The notes under the pieces: model-generated | Told to the model about the DNA's origin: nothing | Databases searched by the model: none | The model's input: the letters and a program-made list of their open reading frames with translations, nothing else | Position numbers and translations under genes: made by a program | NCBI GenBank assembly: GCA_910579155.1 | Contig: CAJTTS010000067.1 | Location: forward strand, 1-18,482 | Direction of reading: 5' to 3' | Length of the DNA stretch: 18,482 nucleotides | From: an uncultured Oscillospiraceae bacterium | GTDB taxonomy: Bacteria > Bacillota_A > Clostridia > Oscillospirales > Oscillospiraceae | Part shown: in pieces, positions 1-6,122 of the stretch | Layout of the letters: every line of letters begins with the position of its first letter | Position numbering within the stretch: the stretch's first letter is position 1

Positions 1-98
1 CGGAATAAGGTTTAATGCTTTTGTAACATCTGTGCGCGAACTTCTGTAATAGGATCCCGTTATTCTGATTCCTGCAAGGGATATCCTTTCTTTTTCAT
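1..98 (-). pseudogene. Possible start of a gene running off the left edge, apparently frameshifted
   Basis: An ATG at 98-96 on the minus strand has a good ribosome site (GGAGG at 108-104, five bases away). Read directly, the frame stops after 12 codons (MKKKGYPLQESE). If the A-run just after the start (91-95) were one base longer, the frame would stay open to the window edge and read MKKERISLAGIRITG and onward, which looks like ordinary protein. This suggests a one-base deletion in a homopolymer, or a sequencing error, at the start of a real gene. I do not recognise the family. Alternatively it is just a short leader or a chance ORF. Confidence 0.25.
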
Positions 99-115
99 TC
101 TATCCTCCATCCTCA

Positions 116-145
116 AGAGCCGGGGCGCATTGCAGCTCCGGCTCT
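116..145. repeat. Hairpin-forming inverted repeat
   Basis: AGAGCCGG (116-123) and CCGGCTCT (138-145) form an 8-bp GC-rich stem around a 14-base loop. It lies between the metallophosphoesterase gene and the start codon at 98. Neither strand has a clear T-run after the stem, so it may be a weak terminator or a 5' leader structure. Confidence 0.4.
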
Positions 146-160
146 CCTTCTGCTTATAGG

Positions 161-193
161 AAACGTGTCCCTCCTGGGTGGCGGGACACGTTT
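161..193 (-). terminator. Terminator-like hairpin overlapping the metallophosphoesterase stop codon
   Basis: AAACGTGTCCC (161-171) pairs with GGGACACGTTT (183-193), an 11-bp perfect stem with an 11-base loop. On the minus strand it overlaps the TAA stop at 194-192 and is followed by only a short T-run, so termination efficiency is uncertain. Confidence 0.5.
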
Positions 194-944
194 ACATTAA
201 TTCCACCTTTGATATTTGTCCCCATTGAATCACAAACCGCCCATCAATGATTCGGTTGGTATGGTAGTGGCCCAAAAACCAGGAGGAAAATCTGCACCGC
301 TGGCGTACTGTTTCCAAAAAGTCGGTGAGCGGATCTGGGCGATAATGAAGTTCGATCTGGGGAAGGATGCCGCTGGGGGCGCAGTGGGTGAGGATGCAGT
401 TTACCTGCCATCCGGCCCGTTCCAGATTGGCTTCCGCTTCGGCATATTCCGCCTCGCTGGGCATCTCCTCGGGCCACCAGGAGTGGCCCAGCACCCGGAA
501 CATGGCGTTCATCCGCCTCATCGTCCAGTAGCGCCGCTCAAAGTTCGGAGCCGCGGGATCAAGGATGCCGTCCTGGATATCGTGGGAGGCGGCCCCGCCC
601 ATGGTGAACCAGGTGAGTCCGCCGATCTCGAATATCTGGCCCCGCATCAGGTGGAGGACATGGGGACGCACCACATGGACCCTGCCGCCGTGCCACTCCC
701 GCTCAGGGTAGGCGCTGAGCAGGCCGAAGTTCTCGTGGTTTCCGCAGACAAACAGGGTGGTAAAGGGCTTGTCCTCCAGCCAGTCCAGCTTGCGTCCGTC
801 CGTCTGCTCCCCGGCCCATACACCCCCAAAATCGCCAGCGATGATCATACAGTCGTTCCGATCCATCCCCTTCAGCTGGGGATAATTCCTTGTTGTGAAC
901 CGCTGAAAATCGCCGTGGGTATCGCCTGTGACCCAGATGCCCAT
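192..944 (-). CDS. Calcineurin-like metallophosphoesterase
   Basis: This 250-residue soluble protein carries the metal-binding motifs of the calcineurin-type phosphoesterase superfamily in order: GDTHGD at 7-12, GDFGG at 37-41, GNHE at 68-71, a histidine in THC at 187, and GHYH at 225-228. It should hydrolyse phosphomonoesters or diesters using two metal ions; the substrate cannot be read from sequence. I chose the ATG at 944 because the protein then begins directly with the first beta strand (MGIWVTGDTH) and is preceded by AAAGGGGCGG. An upstream in-frame ATG at 1004 would add 20 residues without homology. It is separated from the sigma-like gene by a terminator and the structured segment, so it is probably transcribed alone. 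No signal peptide is seen. It could be cargo of the surrounding mobile element. Confidence 0.88.
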   Translation of the reverse strand: MGIWVTGDTHGDFQRFTTRNYPQLKGMDRNDCMIIAGDFGGVWAGEQTDGRKLDWLEDKPFTTLFVCGNHENFGLLSAYPEREWHGGRVHVVRPHVLHLMRGQIFEIGGLTWFTMGGAASHDIQDGILDPAAPNFERRYWTMRRMNAMFRVLGHSWWPEEMPSEAEYAEAEANLERAGWQVNCILTHCAPSGILPQIELHYRPDPLTDFLETVRQRCRFSSWFLGHYHTNRIIDGRFVIQWGQISKVELM

Positions 945-1085
945 CTTGAACCGCCCCTTTCCGCGTTTTTTTGCAGTACCAATGATACCACAGTGTCTGG
1001 CCAATAGCCATCAGCCATAACCAACGAATCATCGGGCTTGGAGTTGGGCACATTTCATGATATGGCTGCTATTTCCTGGTTGCAG

Positions 1086-1125
1086 AAAAACGGGGACCAC
1101 CCTGTTTGAAGCAGGGTGATCCCCG
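1086..1125 (-). terminator. Strong intrinsic terminator, minus strand
   Basis: On the minus strand CGGGGATCACCCTG (1125-1112) pairs with CAGGGTGGTCCCCG (1104-1091) through 14 base pairs including one G-U, with a 7-base loop, followed by TTTTT at 1090-1086. The plus strand would have a C-A mismatch and no T-run, so it acts leftwards. There is no protein gene just upstream; what it ends is probably the structured segment at 1126-1460. Confidence 0.75.
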
Positions 1126-1130
1126 TGGCA

Positions 1131-1142
1131 TCTGAAATCAAG
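1131..1142 (+). repeat. 12-base repeat TCTGAAATCAAG, inverted mate at 2066-2077
   Basis: TCTGAAATCAAG here recurs in exact inverted orientation as CTTGATTTCAGA at 2066-2077. The pair brackets the structured segment and the sigma-like gene, about 947 bases in all, like short terminal inverted repeats. A 10-base part (TCTGAAATCA) also occurs at 2048-2057. Confidence 0.5.
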
Positions 1143-1466
1143 AAAATTCAAAGGACGTTGTATTCCGGCCCTTCGTTTGCCTGCATTTGACACTACTTCC
1201 CCAGGCGTGGGCGACAGACTGAAACCGCGCTGTGCGCGTCACGGGAATTTCACCCCTCCGAGGTTCTCTCCGAGCTGCCCGCAGGCAGGAGTATCATTGT
1301 GTACTGACGAGGTCGTTGCGAAACAGCTTGTCCTGCTGTTTTGTGGACGGATGGGTACCGCTCGCCGCCTTAGTTGGCCGTCTTTGATGGGGCCCCCCCC
1401 ACAGGCGGGTCTTGGCGCATCCTCCAGAGTCGCTTTGCACTTTTTGGGTGCTTCGCCAGGGAACGT

Positions 1467-1495
1467 ATTTCAGTTGCCGGATGTGAAATTTTCAA
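1467..1495 (-). promoter_or_regulatory. Tentative minus-strand promoter for the structured segment
   Basis: On the minus strand TTGAAA (1495-1490) is followed after exactly 17 bases by TGAAAT (1472-1467), four of six matches to a -10 box. It would start transcription near 1460 and lead into the hairpin-rich segment. It is a weak match and could be chance. Confidence 0.3.
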
Positions 1496-1513
1496 GGTGC
1501 AAAGGAAGAAGGC

Positions 1514-1554
1514 AAAGGCCCCCTCACTGTGTAGGCAGCGAGAGGGCCTTTTTT
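1514..1554. terminator. Probably bidirectional terminator
   Basis: The arms at 1514-1529 and 1536-1551 pair over 16 positions around the loop TGTAGG. On the minus strand both imperfect positions become G-U pairs, giving a continuous stem directly after the TAG stop of the sigma-like gene, with a modest T-run. On the plus strand there are two mismatches but an excellent T6 run (1549-1554). It likely ends the sigma-like gene's transcript and may block transcription from the left. Confidence 0.7.
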
Positions 1555-1557
1555 ATG

Positions 1558-2028
1558 CTACTTTTTGAAAAATTTTTTTATCCGATTTATTTTTCTTGAA
1601 ATGACGGATTGATTTAAATGTAGCAACAAAGCAATTTCTGTCTGTGTACACCCCTCAATTGCATATAACGTAAGCAGCTCCAGGTCTTGTTTCGAGAGCC
1701 TTGACAGTTTTTTCAAAAGTCCTGCATCCTCAATGGTATCAATCCACGCATACCGGCCTTGAAAGTCCTTCTCATCAAAAACAGCAGAAAGCGAAGTGAA
1801 CTTTTTAAACAGGTTGCTTTGCTGTCCTTCCAGATCGCCGCTCAGGTATGTATCCGGCAGATCCTGCGTGTGGTTCTCGTAAGTTCGGCGGGAAAGGAAC
1901 ATACCCCAATCATAGCTGTGCATGGCCTCAATTGCGGAGGGGTCCATACCGGCATCCGCATATTCTTTCTGGAGGATTTCCCACTCCAGGTCAAACTTCT
2001 TTTTTTCTTTCGCATAGTTAAATCCCAT
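1558..2028 (-). CDS. Sigma-70 region-4-like protein of a conjugative element
   Basis: This 156-residue acidic/basic protein ends in a sigma-70 region-4-type helix-turn-helix (about residues 105-153: a helical lead-in, then CTQTEIALLLHLNQSVISRK) and a lysine-rich tail. The N-terminal part (NYAKEKKKFDLEWEILQKEY, and a YDW...SRR..ENHTQ stretch) is typical, to my recollection, of small sigma-like regulators next to transfer genes in Clostridia conjugative elements. I chose the ATG at 2028 because AGGAGG sits eight bases upstream; ATGs at 2058 and 2319 lack this. The upstream 12-bp inverted repeat (2046-2079) could be its operator or a leader hairpin. It probably binds DNA or RNA polymerase to control transfer functions; the target is unknown. 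Confidence 0.75.
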   Translation of the reverse strand: MGFNYAKEKKKFDLEWEILQKEYADAGMDPSAIEAMHSYDWGMFLSRRTYENHTQDLPDTYLSGDLEGQQSNLFKKFTSLSAVFDEKDFQGRYAWIDTIEDAGLLKKLSRLSKQDLELLTLYAIEGCTQTEIALLLHLNQSVISRKINRIKKFFKK

Positions 2029-2045
2029 GCGTTTGGCCTCCTGTT

Positions 2046-2079
2046 CTTCTGAAATCATGGAAAACCTTGATTTCAGAAG
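2046..2079. promoter_or_regulatory. 12-bp perfect inverted repeat upstream of the sigma-like gene
   Basis: CTTCTGAAATCA (2046-2057) and TGATTTCAGAAG (2068-2079) are exact inverted copies around a 10-base spacer, ending 18 bases before the start codon. This could be a repressor operator or an mRNA hairpin close to the ribosome site (AGGAGG near 2041). The right arm is also the inverted mate of the repeat at 1131-1142. Confidence 0.55.
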
Positions 2080-2173
2080 CGGAGGGGCCCGGCAATGGGG
2101 CAAAAAAATCCGGCACCATTTGAAGCAGCTGAAGGTAACACTATGTCGGATAGTGGCGAATAATGTCGAATTT

Positions 2174-2212
2174 AGGAAGGGCGCAAACACCCAATGTGTT
2201 TGCGCCCTTCCT
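2174..2212. repeat. 17-bp perfect hairpin
   Basis: Arms 2174-2190 (AGGAAGGGCGCAAACAC) and 2196-2212 are exact inverted copies around a five-base loop CCAAT. The stem is strong enough for a terminator, but neither strand has a following T-run. Lying between the end of the transport operon (2505) and the sigma-like gene, it may insulate the two, or be a recombination or processing site. Confidence 0.6.
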
Positions 2213-2504
2213 TCTAAAAATCCTATTAGTTTGTTATGACCATTCTTCCGTAGATCGCCGACCGGCGGTGGCAGTGGATGGACTTCGCTGCCCAACTTAA
2301 TCTTTATATCTGGCAACACATACAGATGTGTTGGGCAAGCGGTGGAGGCGGGGGACTCTATATCTCTCCGCGCTCAATCAAAGCGAGATGCACATCGCCT
2401 CAACCCGTGGCCTTGCGGCTGGATCGCGCCACCGATCCAACTTAACGACAGGGTGCATCATGTAGAACGGCGGGCTCTGAACAGGAGAATGACGCTGCGC
2501 TCGG
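2213..2504. other. Non-coding gap with nested palindromes
   Basis: No gene is convincing here. CAACACAT acag ATGTGTTG forms a 20-base palindrome at 2314-2333. GCCCAAC (2290-2296) can pair with GTTGGGC (2330-2336), competing with that palindrome. A 7-bp hairpin TGGATCG/CGATCCA lies at 2420-2439. No T-rich terminator for the minus-strand operon ending at 2505 is evident. The segment may be a relic of mobile-element sequence at the edge of the cargo. Confidence 0.4.
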
Positions 2505-3137
2505 TTATCGGCCCTTGGATTCAGACACATTTACATCCACACCCAACTCCTGCAGCTGCCGTCGTAACAGGTCTGGGTCGCCATGGTAGACGATGCCTGT
2601 GAAGCCGCACTGTATTGCGCCTTCTACGTTGAGAGGCGTATCATCAATGAAGATGCATTCAGCTCCCTCCAATCCCAATTCCTCCAGAAAACATCGGTAG
2701 ATCCCCGGTTCGGGCTTTAGCAAATGATGATCGGCGGAAATAAACTCTCCATCGAAAAAACGAAGAGCAGGAATATTTTTTCGAAAGCTGTGGAAACGAG
2801 TGCTGGTGTTGGACAGCAGATAGATGCAATACCCTTTCCCCTTAAGCTCTTCCACCAGATTATAAATGCCATCCAGCGGCGGTACATCCTGATGCCACTT
2901 GTCCAAAATATCTTGAACCGCATGGTGCAAGCGCTCAGGCAGACGGGCGCACACTGCCGACACAGCCTCCGCATCGGTAATGACACCCCGATCCATTTGG
3001 ACCCACTCTACGGAGCGAAACAGCTCCCGTCGGACAAGCGCGCGATCCTCTGCGTCAGGGACAAACCGGGTGGTATATCGCTCAGCGTCAAAGCTGATAA
3101 GCACACCGCCCATGTCGAACACGATATTTTTTATCAT
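2505..3137 (-). CDS. HAD-superfamily phosphatase, YihX-like (sugar-phosphate phosphatase type)
   Basis: The 210-residue protein has the HAD motifs: I, FDMGGVL with nucleophile Asp8; II, LLSNT with Ser109; III, Lys141 in LLKPEP; IV, IDD with Asp165-166. The DxGGV form of motif I, with D17 following, plus the SNT and KPEPGIY blocks, match the subfamily of E. coli YihX, a glucose-1-phosphate phosphatase, and epoxide-hydrolase-N-like HADs. Length agrees with that family (about 200). It has no signal peptide and should act in the cytoplasm. It is the last gene of the operon, 77 bases after the MgtC-family gene, with GGAAGG before the ATG. In context it likely removes phosphate from the imported compound or its breakdown product; the substrate is inferred. 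Confidence 0.85.
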   Translation of the reverse strand: MIKNIVFDMGGVLISFDAERYTTRFVPDAEDRALVRRELFRSVEWVQMDRGVITDAEAVSAVCARLPERLHHAVQDILDKWHQDVPPLDGIYNLVEELKGKGYCIYLLSNTSTRFHSFRKNIPALRFFDGEFISADHHLLKPEPGIYRCFLEELGLEGAECIFIDDTPLNVEGAIQCGFTGIVYHGDPDLLRRQLQELGVDVNVSESKGR

Positions 3138-3214
3138 GCAATGGAAACCTTCCTTTTGTCGGCATTAAACCCAATGATCAGCAGGATGCCGTTGGCGATG
3201 GTATTAAACTTCCC

Positions 3215-3952
3215 CTAACCCAAACTTGAGCAGCTGACATTGCAGACCTCCCCATATCCTTGGAGGAAAGCATCCAGCTCTTGAATGGTGATCTCCCGCA
3301 TGGTGCGAATGGTCGCATCATAGCTGACATTTCCATTTTCGTGGTACTGAATGCTGCATTCGACAACCTGCATTCGATGCTGGTGAACAAAATCGTTCCA
3401 GGCTGTTTTAAGCCCACTGCTGTTGTAAACGGTAAAGCTCAGACGGCAAACGGAAAGAGTGTCTGCGCCTACAACGAATTTGTGCATCACGATTTGGAGA
3501 ACTGTAACCAAAGCGGTCGTAAATGCGCCGAGTATGTACATTCCAGCTCCGATGGCAAGGCCAATGCCAGCTGTAGCCCACAATCCGGCAGCAGTGGTCA
3601 GCCCCTTGATCGAATTGCCGTGCTTAAAGATGACCCCTGCACCCAAAAAGCTGATTCCACTTACCACTTGCGCCGCGATCCGAGAGCCGTCAGAACCACG
3701 CACGCCGTTTAACAGAGCGCCCGACGCGTCCACAACATCGACGAAACCATACTTTGATACGATCATCATCAAAGCGGAGGCACAGCACACGATGATATGG
3801 GTACGGATTCCTGCTTCCTTGAAACGACGGCTCCGTTCCACACCAATCAGCGCGCCGCACAGGCAGGCGGCGATCAGGCGGGCAAAAAACTCAATGTATT
3901 GCCAGAAGGAAAACTGGCTGTTCATATATTGTGCTAAAATAGTTCCACTCAA
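3215..3952 (-). CDS. MgtC/SapB-family membrane protein
   Basis: The 245-residue protein has the N-terminal MgtC fold: about five membrane segments between residues 18 and 156, with family motifs GALIGVER (33-40), AGIRTH (47-52), GISFLGAGVIF (99-109) and KGLTTAAGLWATAGIG (116-131). A cytoplasmic C-terminal domain of about 85 residues (160-245) follows, of the ACT-like kind seen in many family members. The start is TTG at 3952, supported by AAGGAG nine bases upstream; the next ATG (3925) has no ribosome site. MgtC of Salmonella is linked to magnesium, ATP and phosphate homeostasis, so its place in a phosphoester operon is suggestive: it might buffer the phosphate released by the phosphatases. 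That link is inference. Confidence 0.88.
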   Translation of the reverse strand: MSGTILAQYMNSQFSFWQYIEFFARLIAACLCGALIGVERSRRFKEAGIRTHIIVCCASALMMIVSKYGFVDVVDASGALLNGVRGSDGSRIAAQVVSGISFLGAGVIFKHGNSIKGLTTAAGLWATAGIGLAIGAGMYILGAFTTALVTVLQIVMHKFVVGADTLSVCRLSFTVYNSSGLKTAWNDFVHQHRMQVVECSIQYHENGNVSYDATIRTMREITIQELDAFLQGYGEVCNVSCSSLG

Positions 3953-3998
3953 GGTCTCCCACTCCTTCGCAATGCGAATTTTTAGGCTGATTCGCAGC

Positions 3999-5183
3999 TT
4001 ACGGTTGGTACTGACGATAATCGTCCAGCGTTAAGAGACCGTAGGCCCGTGCCGCTCCCACATAGACGTACTTATATTCGTTTGCTCCGGCCTCCACGTT
4101 TCCGCTGCCAGACGAGTGGACTTCAATCGGATAGCCCTTCCCGTCAGCGAGGGCATTGAAAATGGTCTGGCCGCGCATCACATGACCAGTACTGGCCGCA
4201 ATCAGCAGGTTGTGTAGATCCAGTTCTTCAATATGCTTGAACGCGCCGATGGCATTCCCCACCGTATCCCGGGCTTCCGTGTCCAACAAAATTCGCTCCT
4301 CCGAAATACACCAGGCACTTCCCTCCGGCTCCAAGCCGAGAGCAATGGCAAGCTCAGTGGAGTGCTTGAGCAGGTAATCCTTCATCGTCTCAGCCTCGGA
4401 AAAGTCGTAGTCGATAGCTCCGCCAGAGATAATAATCTTGGCATCGGGGCAATAATATGCTCCCTTGACCGCTTCCTTGAGCCGCAGCACGCCGGAGGCG
4501 GAAAGCCCGCCCGTTGCAGTGGGGGAAACACCCAGGACAACAATCACGTCAAAGTCCAGGCCATCCGTAGACTCAAGGGCGTTTCCGGCCTCCTCGCTGC
4601 GCCAGCGGTCTACCTTTTCGATCAGCGCCGCCAAGTCGCTGTAGCACGGCTCCGAAACGTTTTTCAGCGCTTGGAGCCGCTGCTGAGACTGATCTTCGTT
4701 GCCCATGAAATGCTTGATGTACGCCGACAAGCCCAGCGCGTAGATATCGTCAGGATTGACGCGCAGAACGCTGTCCAGTGCCGCCAGCGCCTCATTGTAC
4801 TTGGAGTTGGTCAAATACACCTCAGCCTGGAGACGAAAAGTATTCAGGTGCAGCGGTTCCTCCCGCGTTTTCTGATCCAGCGACGCATACAGCTCCGCCC
4901 ACTGCCACTGACGGAACAGCTTGACATCTTCCGCCAGGTATTTGTCATCCTCAAAAGAGGCTCCATACATCGGCACAAGCTGCTCAATTGCCTCCCCCCG
5001 GTCAGAGCCGTCCTTGGCCTCGGGGACAGGCATGGGATCCGCAAGGACAAATGGGAGGGTTTCGTTGACAAAAGCTGTGGGCACCGGCTCGGCTAAATTT
5101 TCTCCTCCACAGGCCGTAAGGAGGGAGGCCAATATGCAGGTCACCGCAAGGAGCGCTATGATGGAAGTTTCCTTTTGCTTCAT
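3999..5183 (-). CDS. Lipoprotein with TPR-like repeats and a DUF218 (YdcF/SanA-type) domain
   Basis: A lipoprotein signal peptide ends in LLTAC with Cys25 as the lipidated residue. About residues 85-175 form TPR-like helical pairs (AEVYLTNSKYNEALAALDSV), followed from about 210 by a DUF218 domain: FDVIVVLG, IIISGGAIDYDFSEAETM, then E...LDTEARDTVGNAIGA and a C-terminal YKYVYVGAARAY. DUF218 proteins such as YdcF, SanA and ElyC lie at the envelope; their biochemical role is poorly known. I use the ATG at 5183, which gives a standard signal peptide; a GTG at 5198 with GGAG upstream and overlapping the previous stop is an alternative. It is translationally coupled to the phosphodiesterase gene (stop at 5191). 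The combination with TPRs on one lipoprotein is unusual to me. Confidence 0.82.
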   Translation of the reverse strand: MKQKETSIIALLAVTCILASLLTACGGENLAEPVPTAFVNETLPFVLADPMPVPEAKDGSDRGEAIEQLVPMYGASFEDDKYLAEDVKLFRQWQWAELYASLDQKTREEPLHLNTFRLQAEVYLTNSKYNEALAALDSVLRVNPDDIYALGLSAYIKHFMGNEDQSQQRLQALKNVSEPCYSDLAALIEKVDRWRSEEAGNALESTDGLDFDVIVVLGVSPTATGGLSASGVLRLKEAVKGAYYCPDAKIIISGGAIDYDFSEAETMKDYLLKHSTELAIALGLEPEGSAWCISEERILLDTEARDTVGNAIGAFKHIEELDLHNLLIAASTGHVMRGQTIFNALADGKGYPIEVHSSGSGNVEAGANEYKYVYVGAARAYGLLTLDDYRQYQP

Positions 5184-5190
5184 CCTGTCG

Positions 5191-6060
5191 TCACCCACCG
5201 TTTCTCCGGCTGTCCCGATAGCGGGAGAGCAATTCCGGCCAGTCCGTCTGGATCACATCGGTGCCCTTGTCCAGGAGCACGCCCCAGCCTTGGTCAAACC
5301 CTTCCTTTACGGAGCGGTCATCGTCGTAACCCGCAGTCATGATATGTTTTTCCAGCCCGGACAGGGTAATAGCGTTGTACCATACAAAAAAGCCTTTTTT
5401 GTGCAGTTCGTGGATAAGCGCGTCCTGCCACAGGCTGTCGTCCTCGCTCTTGGCAATCAGCTCGAACCCTACCAGGTTGATGTTCTCATAGGACAGTACC
5501 AGGTCAATGTCTGCTGGCTTTTTGATGATCGGCATAAACATAAATTTGGTAGGTTCATTCTCGTACTGATCCAGCAGGTCTTCCTTTGCGGGCGCCTTCA
5601 GCAGGGCCTGCTGGAGGGTGTGAGGGTATTTCTTCAGCAGAGCAAAGGTCTCCTGGAGCTTTCCCCAGGAACGGTCCACGTTGTATAGCTCCCCATTCGA
5701 AAATGATGCCAGCACATCCTCCAACCGCTGCACTCCGCAGCCAGACGGCTCCCAAATGGAATTGTATTGCTGAAGCTCACCGATCACACGGTCACTGAAC
5801 TGCTCAATATTGGGGTGTACGCGCAGGTTCATATCTTCCGTGGTGTCGTGGAAGCAGTAGAGGGTCCCGTCCGTGGAGCGGGAGACATCCAACTCAAACA
5901 TATCCGCACCCAAAAGCAGCGAGGCTTTGAAAGCAGACAGCGTATTCCCGATGATATTGCCGCACCGGGCCCCACGGTGCTGGGCAATCAAACAGCCTTT
6001 TTTCTGAAACTGTTGGTTCAAATTTTCGTTAATGGCCCTGTATTTTTCTTTTCCAAACAT
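5191..6060 (-). CDS. Glycerophosphodiester phosphodiesterase (GDPD family)
   Basis: The 289-residue protein begins its GDPD barrel with AQHRGARCGNIIGNT, giving His28, Arg29 and Asn39-Thr40. ELDVSRSTDG supplies Glu56 and Asp58 as metal ligands, and CFHD the second catalytic His71; the C-terminal GTDVIQTDWPELL block closes the fold. It should split glycerophosphodiesters into glycerol-3-phosphate and an alcohol. No signal peptide is seen, so it acts in the cytoplasm on imported substrate, like E. coli UgpQ. The middle region (about 85-200) is longer and less conserved than in UgpQ, so the diester may be different. It follows the permease gene by 62 bases containing a strong hairpin, with AGGAAAAGGGG before the ATG, and overlaps or nearly abuts the lipoprotein gene. 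Confidence 0.88.
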   Translation of the reverse strand: MFGKEKYRAINENLNQQFQKKGCLIAQHRGARCGNIIGNTLSAFKASLLLGADMFELDVSRSTDGTLYCFHDTTEDMNLRVHPNIEQFSDRVIGELQQYNSIWEPSGCGVQRLEDVLASFSNGELYNVDRSWGKLQETFALLKKYPHTLQQALLKAPAKEDLLDQYENEPTKFMFMPIIKKPADIDLVLSYENINLVGFELIAKSEDDSLWQDALIHELHKKGFFVWYNAITLSGLEKHIMTAGYDDDRSVKEGFDQGWGVLLDKGTDVIQTDWPELLSRYRDSRRNGG

Positions 6061-6089
6061 GATTTACCCCTTTTCCTCATTTTTAAAGT

Positions 6090-6115
6090 TTCCCCGGCGG
6101 AAGCCCGCCGGGGAA
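6090..6115 (-). terminator. Strong hairpin between permease and phosphodiesterase genes
   Basis: TTCCCCGGCGG (6090-6100) pairs perfectly with CCGCCGGGGAA (6105-6115) around a four-base loop. It lies just after the permease stop on the minus strand and is followed by a weak T-run (ACTTT). It could be a partial terminator or an RNA-stabilising stem that makes the upstream transport genes more abundant than the downstream enzymes. Confidence 0.55.
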
Positions 6116-6122
6116 GTACGCA

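Larger units (their letters stand above)
1086..1466 (-). ncRNA. Candidate structured non-coding RNA or oriT-like region of a conjugative element
   Basis: Roughly 390 bases between two terminators (1086-1125 and 1514-1554) contain no convincing protein gene but several local hairpins: CGCGC/GCGCG at 1226-1238, CTGCC/GGCAG at 1275-1288, AAACAGC/GCTGTTT at 1321-1341, and a GGGGCCCCCCCC tract near 1389. A TTGAAA, 17-base spacer, TGAAAT promoter candidate (1495-1467, minus) would start a transcript near 1460 that ends at the strong minus-strand terminator. An open plus-strand frame (1177-1599) exists but has low-complexity, Pro/Cys-rich composition with no recognised domain and runs into the terminator. 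The segment lies next to a sigma-like conjugative-element gene, so it may instead be a transfer origin. Function is inferred, not demonstrated. Confidence 0.35.

Noticed and set aside
1177..1599. 140-codon plus-strand open frame in the structured segment
   Set aside because: Low-complexity Pro/Cys/Arg-rich product, no ribosome site, runs through a terminator stem and overlaps the end of the sigma-like gene; more likely a by-product of a structured non-coding segment.
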